Assembly (NCBI RefSeq): GCF_030272615.1
Contig: NC_081407.1
Coordinates: 315,980,456 to 316,044,455 of the forward strand
Direction: 5' to 3'
Length of the DNA stretch: 64,000 bases
DNA from: Cryptomeria japonica
Lineage: Eukaryota > Streptophyta > Pinopsida > Cupressales > Cupressaceae
In this document: piece after piece, positions 1 to 10,863 of the stretch
Position numbering within the stretch: the stretch's first letter is position 1
How the letters are laid out: each line of letters begins with the position of its first letter
Made by a program: the position numbers and the translations under genes
Notes under the pieces: generated by a model
The model's database searches: none
Seen by the model: the letters and a program-made list of their open reading frames with translations, nothing else
Told to the model about the DNA's origin: nothing

Positions 1-24
1 GAGGTAAAAACCCTAATTGTGAGC

Positions 25-32
25 TATAAATA
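25..32 (+). promoter_or_regulatory. TATA box upstream of the 121-201 exon
   Basis: TATAAATA stands 89 bp before the ATG at 121, a normal plant TATA-to-start distance. Seen directly. That it drives the exon below is inference. Confidence 0.45.
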
Positions 33-120
33 GTGATTATGCCCTTTAATTAGTTCATTTGCATACATTTGATTTTGTGGAGCTCTTCTTGATTTCAGTG
101 TTTTCCTTTGACTTTCGAGC

Positions 121-201
121 ATGATGGTGGGCCACAGAGCGAGATTGCACTTGTCCGATTGAGTGCATACATATCAAAGACCGCTCGACACTGGAGGACC
201 G
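121..201 (+). pseudogene. Decayed first exon, possibly of a PMD-type gene
   Basis: From the ATG at 121 there are 27 codons up to a perfect GTAAGT splice donor at 202, in phase 0, with one in-frame TGA at codon 14. The end of the peptide (VHTYQRPLDTGGP) has the same spacing as the end of the short exon at 6807-6881, which precedes the plant-mobile-domain exon. I infer a first exon of a related gene. No continuing exon is visible before the Copia insertion at 973. It could be chance, because the exon is short. Confidence 0.35.
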
Positions 202-967
202 GTAAGTTTTCCAAAAACTTTGCTTATTTATGTTTGTTTTTCCAAAAAAATTAATATTTTATCAGAGCAAACAAATTTTTTCAATGCGTAATTGTCTGTC
301 ATTCTGTTCACAATTGACTTTGGTAATTCACACTTGTTAATTTGGCTCGCAATCATGTTTTGTAATGCACATTTGTGTTTAGTAATTCACACTTGCTCTT
401 AATGATGTACAATTGATGTTTGTGTCGACTTGAATTTCATCTTCAAAATACTACCTGCAACATATTAGTTTCACAAAATACAAAGGAAATACTACAGGAA
501 ATCCAAACTCAAGCAATGAAACTAAGTGAAATGAATATAAAATAAAAACATTATTACCTTCATGATTTAAGCCTCATCGTGTCCTAACTCCACTGTTCCT
601 GGTTGCAAATAGTTTTCTCTTAGACAAGCATTGGTAGATTCCAAGATGGCATATGAAGAATGGACTAATAGTTAACTGATACTATGATATGCAAATGATA
701 TTAAGCTAACATGCTATGAAAATGATTTATACTCAAAAACTCTAAAATGCTATTTGCTTCAAACTCAAACTCACAGATGCAAGATGAAGACTCCTAGAAT
801 GACTATATGATTAGCTATTAGTCTATTAGTTTCAAAATGGCTTAGTAGATCTTTTTTAATAATTTTTTAGTGCATGAGCTTAGGTGGTAGAGATCAACAG
901 TCATGATCAAATCTTGCAAATTGGATGGCTATGAGCAAGAAGCTGAAGGTTGAGAGAAAGGGGGAAG
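202..967 (+). other. Non-coding, intron-like stretch
   Basis: AT-rich sequence without a credible ORF. At about 290-420 a degenerate word resembling AATTCACACTTG recurs several times. This recalls the loosely repeated TTAGCACTTTTG words in the intron at 6960-7260. The target duplication of the next element (GAGAA, 968-972) closes the stretch. Confidence 0.4.
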
Positions 968-972
968 GAGAA

Positions 973-1432
973 TGTTGAAATGTGGCGACTGATCAGCAAA
1001 GTACTATACACTCAGCACGTATCCTCGCCAGGGTCCGGGGCCGGGCTGGCCCCGAGCAGGGGTTCGGGGGCGGTAGCCCCCAAGAAAAGCGGGGTTCAGG
1101 GGCGGCAACCCCCGAGAAATTTTTTTTTCCGTTTTTCGTTGATGAAAATTGATATTGTAATAAAACCCTAAAAAGGCCGACTTTGTATGTTGCCCTAAAA
1201 ACGCATGTTATAAGTGGTTGGGATTCTTAAGGCATTGTAAGGTTGATGTATTATTTTTGCTGGATAATAAGAAAGATTGGACGACTGTGTATGGTGGACG
1301 TAACCCATTCTGGGTGAACGATGTTAAATCTCTGTGTTATCTGTGTCTTGTTTTATTTCTTTATCTTTTGTATTTAAATCTGCATATAATTGTTAGTTCA
1401 TATTTGCTTCGGATCTACTTGAAACCCTAACA
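973..1432 (+). repeat. 5' LTR of the Tork-like Copia (460 bp)
   Basis: Runs from TGTTGAAATG to CCTAACA. It carries about 120 bp of GC-rich sequence (1035-1150) missing from the 3' LTR. That block contains two imperfect copies of a unit beginning GGGGTTCGGGGGCGG, so it has internal tandem structure. Confidence 0.92.
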
Positions 1433-1434
1433 AT

Positions 1435-1446
1435 TGGTATCAGAGC
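1435..1446 (+). other. Primer binding site (initiator Met tRNA type)
   Basis: TGGTATCAGAGC lies two bases after the 5' LTR, the standard plant Copia primer site. Confidence 0.9.
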
Positions 1447-1492
1447 GAGGTTTTCTGTAAATTGGTAGGACTTTTAGATTTGAGTGGGAGCA

Positions 1493-2330
1493 ATGGAGGA
1501 TTCCAAATTCAAGGTCAAAAAGTTTAACAGATAGAATTATCAGTTATGGAAAATGCAGATGGAGGATTACCTGTATCAAAAAGATTTATGGCGGTCATTG
1601 GAAGGAAAGACAAAGAAAGCGACCACAATGTTAGATGAAGAGTGGGACATTTTAGATAGAAAGGCACTGGGATCCATTCGATTGTGCCTTGCGCCATCTA
1701 TAGCATTCAATATAACAGAAGCAAAAACGGTTGTAGATTTGATGGTAACATTGGCTAAGTTGTATGAGAAACCCTCAGCTTCGAATAAGGTATTTCTTAT
1801 GAAGCATTTATTTAATTTGAAAATGAGTGAGGGAGGATCTGTAGCGGAGCACTTAAATGAATTTAATACAATTACCAGTCAATTGTCTTCGATAAAAATT
1901 ACCTTTGCAGAAGAGGTTAGGGCTCTCTTGATTTTATGTTCTTTGCCAGAAAGATGGAATAGCTTGGTTATGGCTGTAAGTAACTCTGTCTCTGGTAAAA
2001 ATACTTTGGTATTTGATGATATTGTTGGTGTTATCCTAAGTGAGGAAATGCGAAGGAAAAGCACAGGCGAGACTTCAACATCATCGGGTAGTGTTTTGAA
2101 TGTGGAGAATAGAGGAAGATCAAAGGAAAGAGGAAAAGGCCCTGGGAATGAGAAGTCACGAGGGAAGTCAAAGAAAGGACGCTCTCAATCTAGAGGAAAG
2201 AAATATTGCTGGTACTGTGAAAGCTTGGTCATCTAAAGAAAGACTGTTGGTCTCAGAAAAACAAAGGAGACAAAAATGAAAATGATAGTAAGGAAGCTAA
2301 TATTGCAAGTAATACTTTACAAGATGCTTT
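1493..2330 (+). pseudogene. gag: Copia gag (nucleocapsid) of the Tork-like element
   Basis: The ATG at 1493 follows the primer site closely. A stop codon interrupts at 1532. The frame then runs 227 codons with the usual Copia gag body and a basic Arg/Lys/Ser-rich tail leading into a CCHC zinc knuckle at about 2207-2250. A one-base deletion inside the knuckle (near 2226-2232) throws the frame off and ends the ORF at 2236. The other frame carries the remaining knuckle residues. Gag packages element RNA in particles, and this copy cannot. Confidence 0.88.
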
Positions 2331-2340
2331 AATCTTATGT

Positions 2341-2545
2341 TTGGATAATGTTAATGATTCCTGGGTAATAGATTCTGGGGCTTCATTTCATGCTACACCC
2401 CATAGAAAATATTTTCTAGATTATGTTCAAGGTGATTTTGGACAGGTATATTTGGGTGATGATGAGCCCTGTCAAATTGTTGGAAAAGGAAAGATAAAGA
2501 TCAAGTTGCAGAATGGTAATGACTGGTTTCTGAGGAGGTAAGACA
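2341..2545 (+). pseudogene. Copia aspartic protease segment
   Basis: The motif WVIDSGASFHAT, with the catalytic Asp in DSGA, identifies the retropepsin domain that cuts the Gag-Pol polyprotein. It sits one frame away from gag because of the knuckle deletion, and a second frameshift near 2525 puts the following domain in another frame. Confidence 0.88.
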
Positions 2546-3608
2546 TGTTCCTAATTTAAGAAGAAATTTAATTTCTGCAGGGCGATTAGGTAGTGAAGGT
2601 TGCATAGTTACCTTCTCAGACAGTATGTGGAAGGTCACTAAAGGATTAGTAGTAGTAGCTAAAGGTGTGAAGGTAGGCACATTATATCTGTGTACTGGTA
2701 ACTCTTACTCTACCTTACCTGCTACAGATAAAGTTACTGTAGGGACAACAACAATAAATGTTGCAAGAAGAGATTCGATAATGTGGCACCATAGGCTTGG
2801 GCACATGAGTGAGAAATGGATGAAAATCCTTCACTCCAAAAATCTATTGCCTGGACTAAAGAAGATTGATTTAGAGTTCTGTGAAAACTGTGTTTATGGT
2901 AAACAAAAAAGAGTCAGATTTCTCAAAGTTGGGAAAGAGAAGAAGAGTGAGAAGTTAGAGCTTGTACATTCAGATGTATGGGGACCGACTCAGGTATCAT
3001 CTCTTGGTGGCTCTTGTTATTATGTTATTTTTATTGATGACTCAACCAGAAAAACATGGGTATATTTCCTAAAACAAAAATCAGATGTTTTTTAAACTTT
3101 TAAGAAATGGAAAGCTTTGGTTGAGAATGAGACAGGAAAATAGTTGAAGTGTCTCAGATCGAATAATGGAGGTGAGTATTGTAGCAAAGCATTTGAATAT
3201 TACTGCTCCTTAAATGAGATTCAAAAGTAGAAGACAGTTCCAGGAACTCCACAGAAAAATGGTGTGTCAGAGAGAATGAATAGGACAATCATGGAATGTG
3301 CGAGGAGCATGAGATTGCATGCTGGATTGCCCTTACATTTTTGGGCAGATGTTGTACATACTACTGTCTATTTGATAAATAAAGGACCTTCAACTCCTTT
3401 GGATGGTGGTATTCAAGAGGAGGCATGGACTGGTAAAAAGGTAAATTATTCTTTTCTAAAAACTTTTGGTTGCGAAGCTTTTGTCCATGTTGATAAAGAA
3501 AACAGAACCAAGCTTGATGCTAAATCTCAGAAATGTACCTTCATTGGATATGAGATAGATGAATATGGCTATTGGTTATGGGATTTTGAAAATAAGAAAA
3601 TAATTTAA
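2546..3608 (+). pseudogene. Copia GAG-pre-integrase and integrase
   Basis: An HHCC zinc-binding region (MWHHRLGH ... CENCVYGK) precedes the DDE core: first Asp in HSDVWGP, second in FIDDS, and Glu in NNGGEY. In-frame stops TAA 3093, TAG 3141, TAG 3228 and TAA 3606 break an otherwise continuous frame. Integrase would insert the cDNA copy, and this copy is dead. Confidence 0.9.
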
Positions 3609-4590
3609 AATAGAGATGTTATATTCAATGAGAAGGTTATGTATAAAGAACAGATGCAGGAAAAGAAGCATGAACAGGAAAAACAAGAATATGTGGTGTT
3701 GGATGAGATTCCTGAAAATGAAATGCCACAAGTACCTGATGCTCTGCAACAACAAATTGTCCCACAAACTCCTGCAAGTGTTAGATGTTCTACGAGGACA
3801 AGTAGACCCCCTGAAAGATTTTATCCTTCTTTATATTCTATTTTATTAACGGATTCTGGTGAACCAGAAGAATATGAAGAAGCAATGCAGGTAGATGTCA
3901 AACAACAGTGGGAGATAGGCATGAAAGAGGAGATGGACTCCTTGATGAAAAATAAGACTTGGGACTTAGTGCCTTTACCTACAGAAAAAAGAGCCTTGCC
4001 TAACAAATGGGTTTATCGGCTGAAGGAGGAGGAAGAAGGTCAGAAAAGATATAAGGCCAGACTTGTAGTAAAAGGTTTTGCACAGAAAAAGGGTATAGAT
4101 TATGATGAAATATTTTCTCCAGTTGTAAAAATGACTTCAATTAGAACTGTACTTAGTCTTGTGGTTGTAGATGATTTACATCTTCAACAATTAGATGTCA
4201 AAACAACTTTTCTCCATGGAGATTTGGAGGAGGAAATTTACATGTTGCAACCACAGGGATATGAGGTCAAAGGTAAGGAGAACTTGGTGTGCAGGTTCAA
4301 GAAAAGTCTGTATGGTCTAAAGCAAGCACCCCAACAATGGTATTTAAAATTTGATAGTTTCATGGCTGAACACGGTTATCATAGATGTCATTCTGATCAT
4401 TGTGTATATTTTAAGAGATTTGATAACGGCAGTTATATTATCCTATTGCTTTATGTTGATGACATGCTTGTTGCTGGGTCTAACATGCAACATATAAGTG
4501 ATCTTAAATAGAAATTAGCCAGGTCATTTGCTATGAAGGATTTGGGTGCAGCTAAGCAAATTCTCGGTATGAGGATTACACGGGACATAA
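3609..4590 (+). pseudogene. Copia reverse transcriptase
   Basis: Continues the integrase frame. Seen in order: NKWVYRLK, KARLVVKGFAQ, the QLDVKT block with TTFLHG (the family usually has AFLHG), LYGLKQAP, and the catalytic YVDD in LLLYVDDMLVAG. A TAG at 4509 follows shortly after YVDD, and a frameshift in a run of A near 4592 separates it from RNase H. Confidence 0.92.
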
Positions 4591-4599
4591 AAAAATAGA

Positions 4600-5415
4600 A
4601 CCTTGAATTTGTCCCAAAGTGAGTATATAAAGAAGGTGTTGAAAAGATTTAACATGCAGGATGCAAAAGCAGTTAGTACACCTTTGGCTAGTCATTTCAA
4701 ATTGACTAAGGAGATGTGCCCAAAGGCATAGGAAGAGGTTAATAAAATGTCTAACATCCCGTATTCATCAGCTGTTGGCAGTCTGATGTATGCAATGGTA
4801 TGCACAAGGCCAGATATTGCACATGCAGTGGGAGTTGTGAGCAGGTTTATGAGTAATCCGGGTATGGAACATTGGAATGCTGTGAAATGGATTCTTTGGT
4901 ATTTGAAAGGAACTACTATGAAAGCATTATGTTTCAAAGGATCTAATACTGCTCTAAGTGGATTTGTTGACTCTGATCTGGTGGGTGATATTGATTCATG
5001 GAGGAGTACTACAGGGTATGTTTTTACTATAGGGGAAACTGGAGTCAGTTGGATTTCTAGGCTGCAAAACGTTGTTGTACTTTCAACCACTGAAGCTGAG
5101 TATGTTGCTGCTACAGAAGCCAACAAGGAGATGATTTGGTTGTAATGTTTTCTGGAGGAATTGGATCAGACACAAGAGGATAGCCCATTGTATACTAATA
5201 GCCAGAGTGTCATTCATCTTGCGAAGAACTCTGCTTTTCATTCAAGGACAAAGCACATTCAACTCAAGTACCACTTCATCCGGACTGTTTTGGAGGAGGG
5301 TCAGTTACGGCTTGAGAAAATTCACACAAGTGAGAATCCTGTCGATATGTTCGCAAAGGCAGTTCCACGAGAGAAGCTGATTTCTTCATCAGTTTCTATT
5401 GGTCTTCTTGATTGA
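4600..5415 (+). pseudogene. Copia RNase H and connection region
   Basis: Contains CTRPDIAHAVG, DSDLVGDIDSWRSTTGY, LSTTEAEYVAAT and RTKHIQLKYHFIR, the Copia RNase H signature. Stops lie at about 4729 and 5143. The frame differs from RT. The ORF on the other strand over 4692-5126 is its mirror. Confidence 0.92.
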
Positions 5416-5492
5416 TAATTGTGGAATTTATACCAATCGAGTTCTAGTGTTTATCCAGCGGATGTTGCATGTACAGTGGTGTCGTGTAGTAT

Positions 5493-5550
5493 CAGTCTCC
5501 AAGTGGGAGATTGTTCGGTGTGGAGCCTGATCAGTCTCCAAGTGGAAGAT
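5493..5550 (+). repeat. Polypurine tract, duplicated with an LTR-start relic
   Basis: TCTCCAAGTGGAAGAT immediately precedes the 3' LTR. A copy 39 bp upstream (TCTCCAAGTGGGAGAT) is followed by TGTTCGGTGTGGAGCC, which aligns with the true LTR start. So the tract and LTR-start junction is tandemly duplicated. Confidence 0.75.
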
Positions 5551-5890
5551 TGTTGAAATGTGGCAACTGATCAGCAAAGTACTATACACTCAGCACGTAT
5601 CCTCGCCGGGCATTGTAATAAAACCCTAAAAAGGCCGACTTTGTTTGTTGCCCTAAAAACGCATGTTATAAGCGGCTAGGATGCTCAAGGCATTGTAAGG
5701 TTGATGTACTATTTTTGTTGGATAATAAGAAAGATTGGACGACTGTGTATGGTGGACGTAACCCATTTTGGGTGAACCCCATTAAATCTTTGTGTTATCT
5801 GTGTCCTGTTTTATTTCTTTATCTTTTGTATTTAAATCTGCATATAATTGTTAGTTCATATTTGCTTCGAATATGCTTGAAACCCAAATA
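5551..5890 (+). repeat. 3' LTR of the Tork-like Copia (340 bp)
   Basis: Aligns with the 5' LTR at both ends but lacks its GC-rich block of about 120 bp. It ends CCAAATA where the 5' LTR has CCTAACA, so the terminal bases have mutated. Confidence 0.92.
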
Positions 5891-5895
5891 GAGAA

Positions 5896-6806
5896 GACAA
5901 GTGTCACTCATCTCACCCGGACTGAGTTGAAGACTTGAGAGGATATAGGATTGTTGGAGAAGATGTAGGAATAAGAGGACAAGTGGACTCAAGTCCTAAG
6001 ATATAGGGATGTTGGAGAGAATATAGAAGAAGGTTAGGAAATACGTCTATGTACACAATATTTCATTTATTTTGGAAGTTGGAGATAAGTGGCTAATAAA
6101 TATTTTAATTTATTTTATTTTTGTTGAATTAATTTAACCACATGATGGATGAGTTGGCAAAGGAAAGATGAAGTTGAGATGGAAGGTGAGTTGGAAAAGG
6201 GATTTAAATAATTAAGAAAATATTTAATTAATGAGACTATAGGATAGTAGATAGAGGAATAATTAAATATTAGATATTTAATTAATTAATTAGAAGAAAA
6301 TGATATAACAAATTAATTAATAAAATGTTTCAATTAAATTAATTAATAGAAAGATATGAAATGAATTAAATAAATTAATCTTTTCAAATCAACTATTTAA
6401 TAGAAGAATAATTGTTAAATAAATATTAAATATTTATTTAATTGCTCATAGCCTTTTTTATGTGTATACATTTTGCCCCTCTTTGAAATGGTGTTCAGAC
6501 AACATTGTTTCAAAGATTAAATCAAGTCTTGATAATGTGCCTGATGGAGATAAAAATCCTGATTGTGTGCCCCCTTGGGAGATTGATCGTGAAATTGTTG
6601 AAAATTTGGATAAGCGATTAATCTCACTATAATTCAAAAGGTCCTTCAATTAAATTCATTCGTGAAAAATAAATAAAATTGCCCCACTTAAAAGCATCAA
6701 TTACCCTTTCAAATGGTAATTATAAAATTAACCTAGGTTAATTTTATCCTCATTTGCATCCTTGTCATCTTGTGGAGTGAAAAGAATTTCTTGCTGAGCT
6801 GGCAAA
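5896..6806 (+). other. AT-rich stretch without a gene
   Basis: Long runs of AATTAATTAAAT-like sequence (about 6190-6440). A 63-codon reverse-strand ORF at 6458-6649 resembles nothing I know. No terminal repeats seen. Confidence 0.4.
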
Positions 6807-8740
6807 ATGGTTATCATGTTCGAGAACCATCAATTTGAGTGTGTACGACGTTATTAGCGACCTCCTGAGTATGGTTATCTGGTATGTACCTTATCCCAAG
6901 CTTGTTTGCAACTTTTCGTTCCAATTTCCTTGTTTTTGGCACATGTTAAGGTTATTTTGAATTTTTCAATTTTCGACTTTACATGTTAGCACTTTTGCTC
7001 CATAGGTTTGCGCATATGCTTTTTAGTTTTTCACTTTTGTTAATTTAGCGCATTTCAATGTTTTGTTACCGCATTTGTTTAGAATGTTAGCACTTTTAAC
7101 TGTTTCGTGCTTTTGATCCATGTGTTCACGCATATGTTAAAAAGGTTATCGCTTTTAATTGTTTTCACGCTTTTGGCCTATGTGTTAGTGCATTTGTAAG
7201 ATTTAGCGTCTATGGTCAATAGAATAGCGCTTTTGCCTTGAAGAATAGCACATTTGATTTCGATGAATTTGTTTGATTTTGTCCATGTTAAAATTCAGTG
7301 AGATGATTTGATTTAGGCATTTTGATGCGCAAATGTGATAGATAGGTATTCAATTGATGTCTTATTGATAGAAAATTTGATAATTTTGATTGATAGGATA
7401 AATGATTGATTGATTTGATTGGTAGATTGATAGAGTAGCTCTAAGAGACCGATTTAGTATCTGATGAAGAGCATAACAAAGTTTGATTGAACTCATTGAT
7501 CGATAGTTTTAGGTTTATCGTGATAGCCTGATTTGCTTGCTAGAAAAGATTTACCGATTGTTGATGTGATCGATCATTTGTTTGGTAGATTGATAGATTA
7601 GTGATCGATGTGGATTTGATAGATAGATGATTGATAAAGATCAAATTCTCTTGTTAAATAGGAGAAACTTGATGTTCTCTAGTGTCGGGATAAATTCTTG
7701 GCCATGTGCCATTTAGTGCCAAAGCTTACACAGGCTAAGATTAGACATATATATGCCTGCGGATTACGTCATTTGTTGTACATGCCTGATATTACCCATA
7801 ATAGGGGTTTGTTGACTGCCTTAGCAGAGAGATGGCATAGTGAGCATAACACTTTCCACCTGCCCACTGGTGAGATTAGTGTGACACTCGAGGATGTCTA
7901 CATGATTCTACACATCCCCGTGACAAGTGAGTTAGTCCAATATGATTTTCAGGATCTAGGAGGGATAGAGGCTTGCAGAGCCGTATTTGGTGATGAGAGC
8001 ATTTCCAGAGGAGAGATACGATGGAACGATATGATCATGTACTATGAGACTCTCCCAATTATTCTTGTAGGATTGATTGGTGGATTCATCTGTCTAGACA
8101 AGAGATCTCAAGGTTTTGTTGTTGGTTGGGGTGAGATTCTACAGAGCATGATGCAGCATCAGACTTGATATGCATGGGGTGTTTGCATGCTTTCTCATTT
8201 GTATCATGATCTTCACCAGGTTGTCTTTGATGATAGTGCTAGTCTATCTATGGGATGTACACTTTTACAGATGTGGTGTTGGGAGCACATTGTTGTTACT
8301 CGGCCTATCCATCATATATTTCATGGTGATAGGCAGCCATATGTCTATTTATATGCAAGTATCCTTACTCAACATAAGTTGGGTAATATGGAGTATTGGC
8401 GTTGGGTTTTGGATTCACTGGATAACATCATTTGGAGACCCTATATTGATTGTGAGCCATGGATGGATGATGTGCGAACTTTACCATATATTTTGCAGAG
8501 TAGATATTTGATTGGTCATACTCCATACATTGTTGAGCGACAATTGATGAGTCATATTTTAAGACAATTTGGTATCATTCAACACATGCCTACTGATGTC
8601 GCCATGTATGCACGATGGTACAAGGATAGGCGAGATTGGGGACCTTCTTTCTCTTTTGAGATAGCACGCGTAGAGTTTTTGGTTGTTCCTAGGCTAGCTT
8701 ATGATTTGAGATTACACATTTTAGATCCTAGGGTGACTCC

Positions 8741-9036
8741 GGATTATGCTCAATACATGCTTGCACACCCTTTTCGGGTCAATGCAAGAAGCTAAGTCCA
8801 CTTTTTGGCCAAAAAGTGGAAGTTTTTCCCAATTTTTAGGTTTTGTCTCATTTGAGCTTAAATTTTGAAACACTTGATGATTCAATGCGGATTATGCTCA
8901 GTACATGCTTGCACACCCTTTTCGGGTCAGTGCAAGAAGCTAAGTCCACTTTTTGGCCAAAAAGTGGAAGTTTTCCCCGATTTTCAGGTTTTGTCTCATT
9001 TGAGCTTAAATTTTGAAACACTTGGAGATTGAATCT
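8741..9036 (+). repeat. 148-bp tandem duplication over the PMD exon end, each copy with a 24-bp palindrome
   Basis: GGATTATGCTCA starts at 8741 and again at 8889. The copies are nearly identical to about 9025. Each includes the exon's stop codon and a perfect palindrome with the centre TTTTTGGCCAAAAA (8797-8820 and 8945-8968). Confidence 0.85.
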
Positions 9037-9730
9037 TGGAAAAAGTCAGTAATATATAAGATATCTCTTTGAGTCTACTTTCCAAATATGTAATTTATTT
9101 TAATACCCACATAATAAAAAATAACTTTTTCAATGGAGTTCTAAAAACTATGTTTTAAAAATGTTCGTTTCAGGATCATACCATGCATGTGTACGACCCA
9201 CACTTTTTGACACAATTAAAATTATTTTCTCAAACTGTTTTGGGAAATGGTTTGTAACATAGTGAAGATTGATGAGCATATTTTTCTATATATTTTTTAA
9301 ATATTTTTTTAATTAATTTTTTAATGACCGTAATTATCTCTTTAAAAATTTGATGTGTACGACCCACATAATTTGATGTGTATGGCCCGCATAATTTGAC
9401 TTAAACTTAACATTTTTTTATTTTTATTTTTTAAATAGAAAAGAATTTTGTGTAAATTGATGACATAATTTTTTTTCAAAATTCATTAAAATAAAAAAAG
9501 TTATTAAATTAACAAAACTAGTTAATATTTCAAGTTTATGGACCCAATTTAGTATAAATTAAATGAAAAATAGTTAAAATAATCAATTTTTTTTTAAAAT
9601 TACATATTTAGAATCTAGACAGTATAATCTGAAATGGATTTTAGTTTCATATAAAAATTCTCTAATTAGAGGCACGTAAACTATTTCAGATGTTCATAGT
9701 TGTGCTCTCTTTCATGGAGATTTGAATTTG
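9037..9730 (+). other. AT-rich non-coding stretch
   Basis: No credible ORF. The word GTGTACGACCCACA recurs near 9190 and 9355 with a variant at 9380. It may be an intron of the PMD gene or unrelated repeat debris. Confidence 0.35.
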
Positions 9731-9814
9731 CAGGTCCATGTCTAAGGCGTGGCCATCCCAGGCCTATCTGGACCTAATCCCGAGGCAAGTTGTGGGTTGT
9801 GGAATCAACTTCCA

Positions 9815-9948
9815 TAGAACGGGCCCCCGTTTTGTTTTGAAAATGGGACCCCGTTTCATTTTCAAGGAGGCCCCCATTTGACAACAAAATGGGGACCCAT
9901 TTAGTTTTTCCTCGGGGGCTCGAAGCAAAAATGGCCCCCGTTTCTAAG
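9815..9948 (+). repeat. GC-rich degenerate repeat (GGNCCCCRTTT words)
   Basis: Five near-copies of a word like GGGCCCCCGTTT (GGGACCCCGTTT, AGGCCCCCATTT, GGGGACCCATTT, TGGCCCCCGTTT) lie within 130 bp. GAAAATG and CATTTTC flank part of it as an inverted repeat. It stands out sharply in base composition from its AT-rich surroundings. Confidence 0.6.
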
Positions 9949-10863
9949 AGCACATTTTCGAATGCATAGACTTCCACTAATTTGTGACCATTACCTTGCA
10001 CTTACCCTTTCCTCAGATTACTGATCCAGCAGACCCTCCTTCCAGCTCACGAGATGAAAAGGATGATTCAGATGATCCCATCATTAGTAGACGAAGACAG
10101 AGATAAGAGCTTAGAGCTTCTCTAGAGGTCAAAGATGAGGGAGATGAGGGAGGAGATGGAGACATAAGCAGTAGGAGACCCAGACAAAGAGGAGGTTGAT
10201 TGAGAGTCCATGGAGGACCTTTTGGACCAGTTGATAGGGTTGGGAGACCACTTCCTATAGGAGGGAGAGATGCAGGACGGATTGGGAGGGATACAAGCAG
10301 GACAGGTATGAGATTAGTGAGAGGATTACCCTCTACAGGAGGAGGAAGGAGCATTGGATTAGATAGGGTCCGCGGGAGAGGCATTGATTTGGGTAAGATT
10401 CGGCCAGATCCTAGGGTTATTGCAGCTCATGGTGGAGAGGAGGATTAAAAGGATCATGTTCCTCTCATTAGATGATGGGTCTTGAGAGCTACTCGGGTTG
10501 AGGTTCCAGCAGGTGGAGAGGGAGATGGAGATCAGGGGATTCAGGATCATGTTCCTCAGCAGGATGTGTTAGAGAATGAGACCGTGGATGATCTCAGATC
10601 ATAGATAGATCAGCTTAGGACACAGGTGCAAACACTTATGACAGAGAGAGATAGGGTTGTTAGGAGACAGTAGGATACTCAGGCCCTTCTTGATCAAATT
10701 CAGCAGGTTGGATCTGGCACTCTCTTAACTGATACCGTTAGAGCACTATTCTGGGCTGGGAAGGAGACATCACACTAGCAACGACTATATGAGGATTAAG
10801 TCGCAGAGAGTCAGAGAGTAGTTATCTATCATACTACTGTGAGGATGGATACTAGCAATGGTG

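Larger units (their letters stand above)
973..5890 (+). mobile_element. Copia LTR retrotransposon, Tork-like, complete but inactive
   Basis: Two LTRs (973-1432 and 5551-5890) starting TGTTG enclose gag, protease, integrase, RT and RNase H in Copia order. A perfect 5-bp target duplication GAGAA (968-972 and 5891-5895) shows both ends are original. The primer site matches the plant initiator Met tRNA type. Wording of the protease (DSGASFHAT) and RNase H (STTEAEYVA) regions fits the Tork/Tnt1 lineage. The internal region has about three frameshifts (in the gag zinc knuckle, after the protease, and in an A-run near 4592) and about eight in-frame stops, so it cannot make functional protein. Confidence 0.95.

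Noticed and set aside
4692-5126. 144-codon reverse-strand ORF
   Set aside because: Exact mirror of the Copia RNase H coding strand with no domain of its own.
8170-8511. Hydrophobic 113-codon ORF
   Set aside because: Overlaps the PMD exon in another frame, and the PMD frame continues through it with recognisable motifs.
10013-10384. Pro/Leu-rich reverse-strand ORF
   Set aside because: Complement of the Gly/Arg-rich PMD C-terminal exon, and composition explains it.
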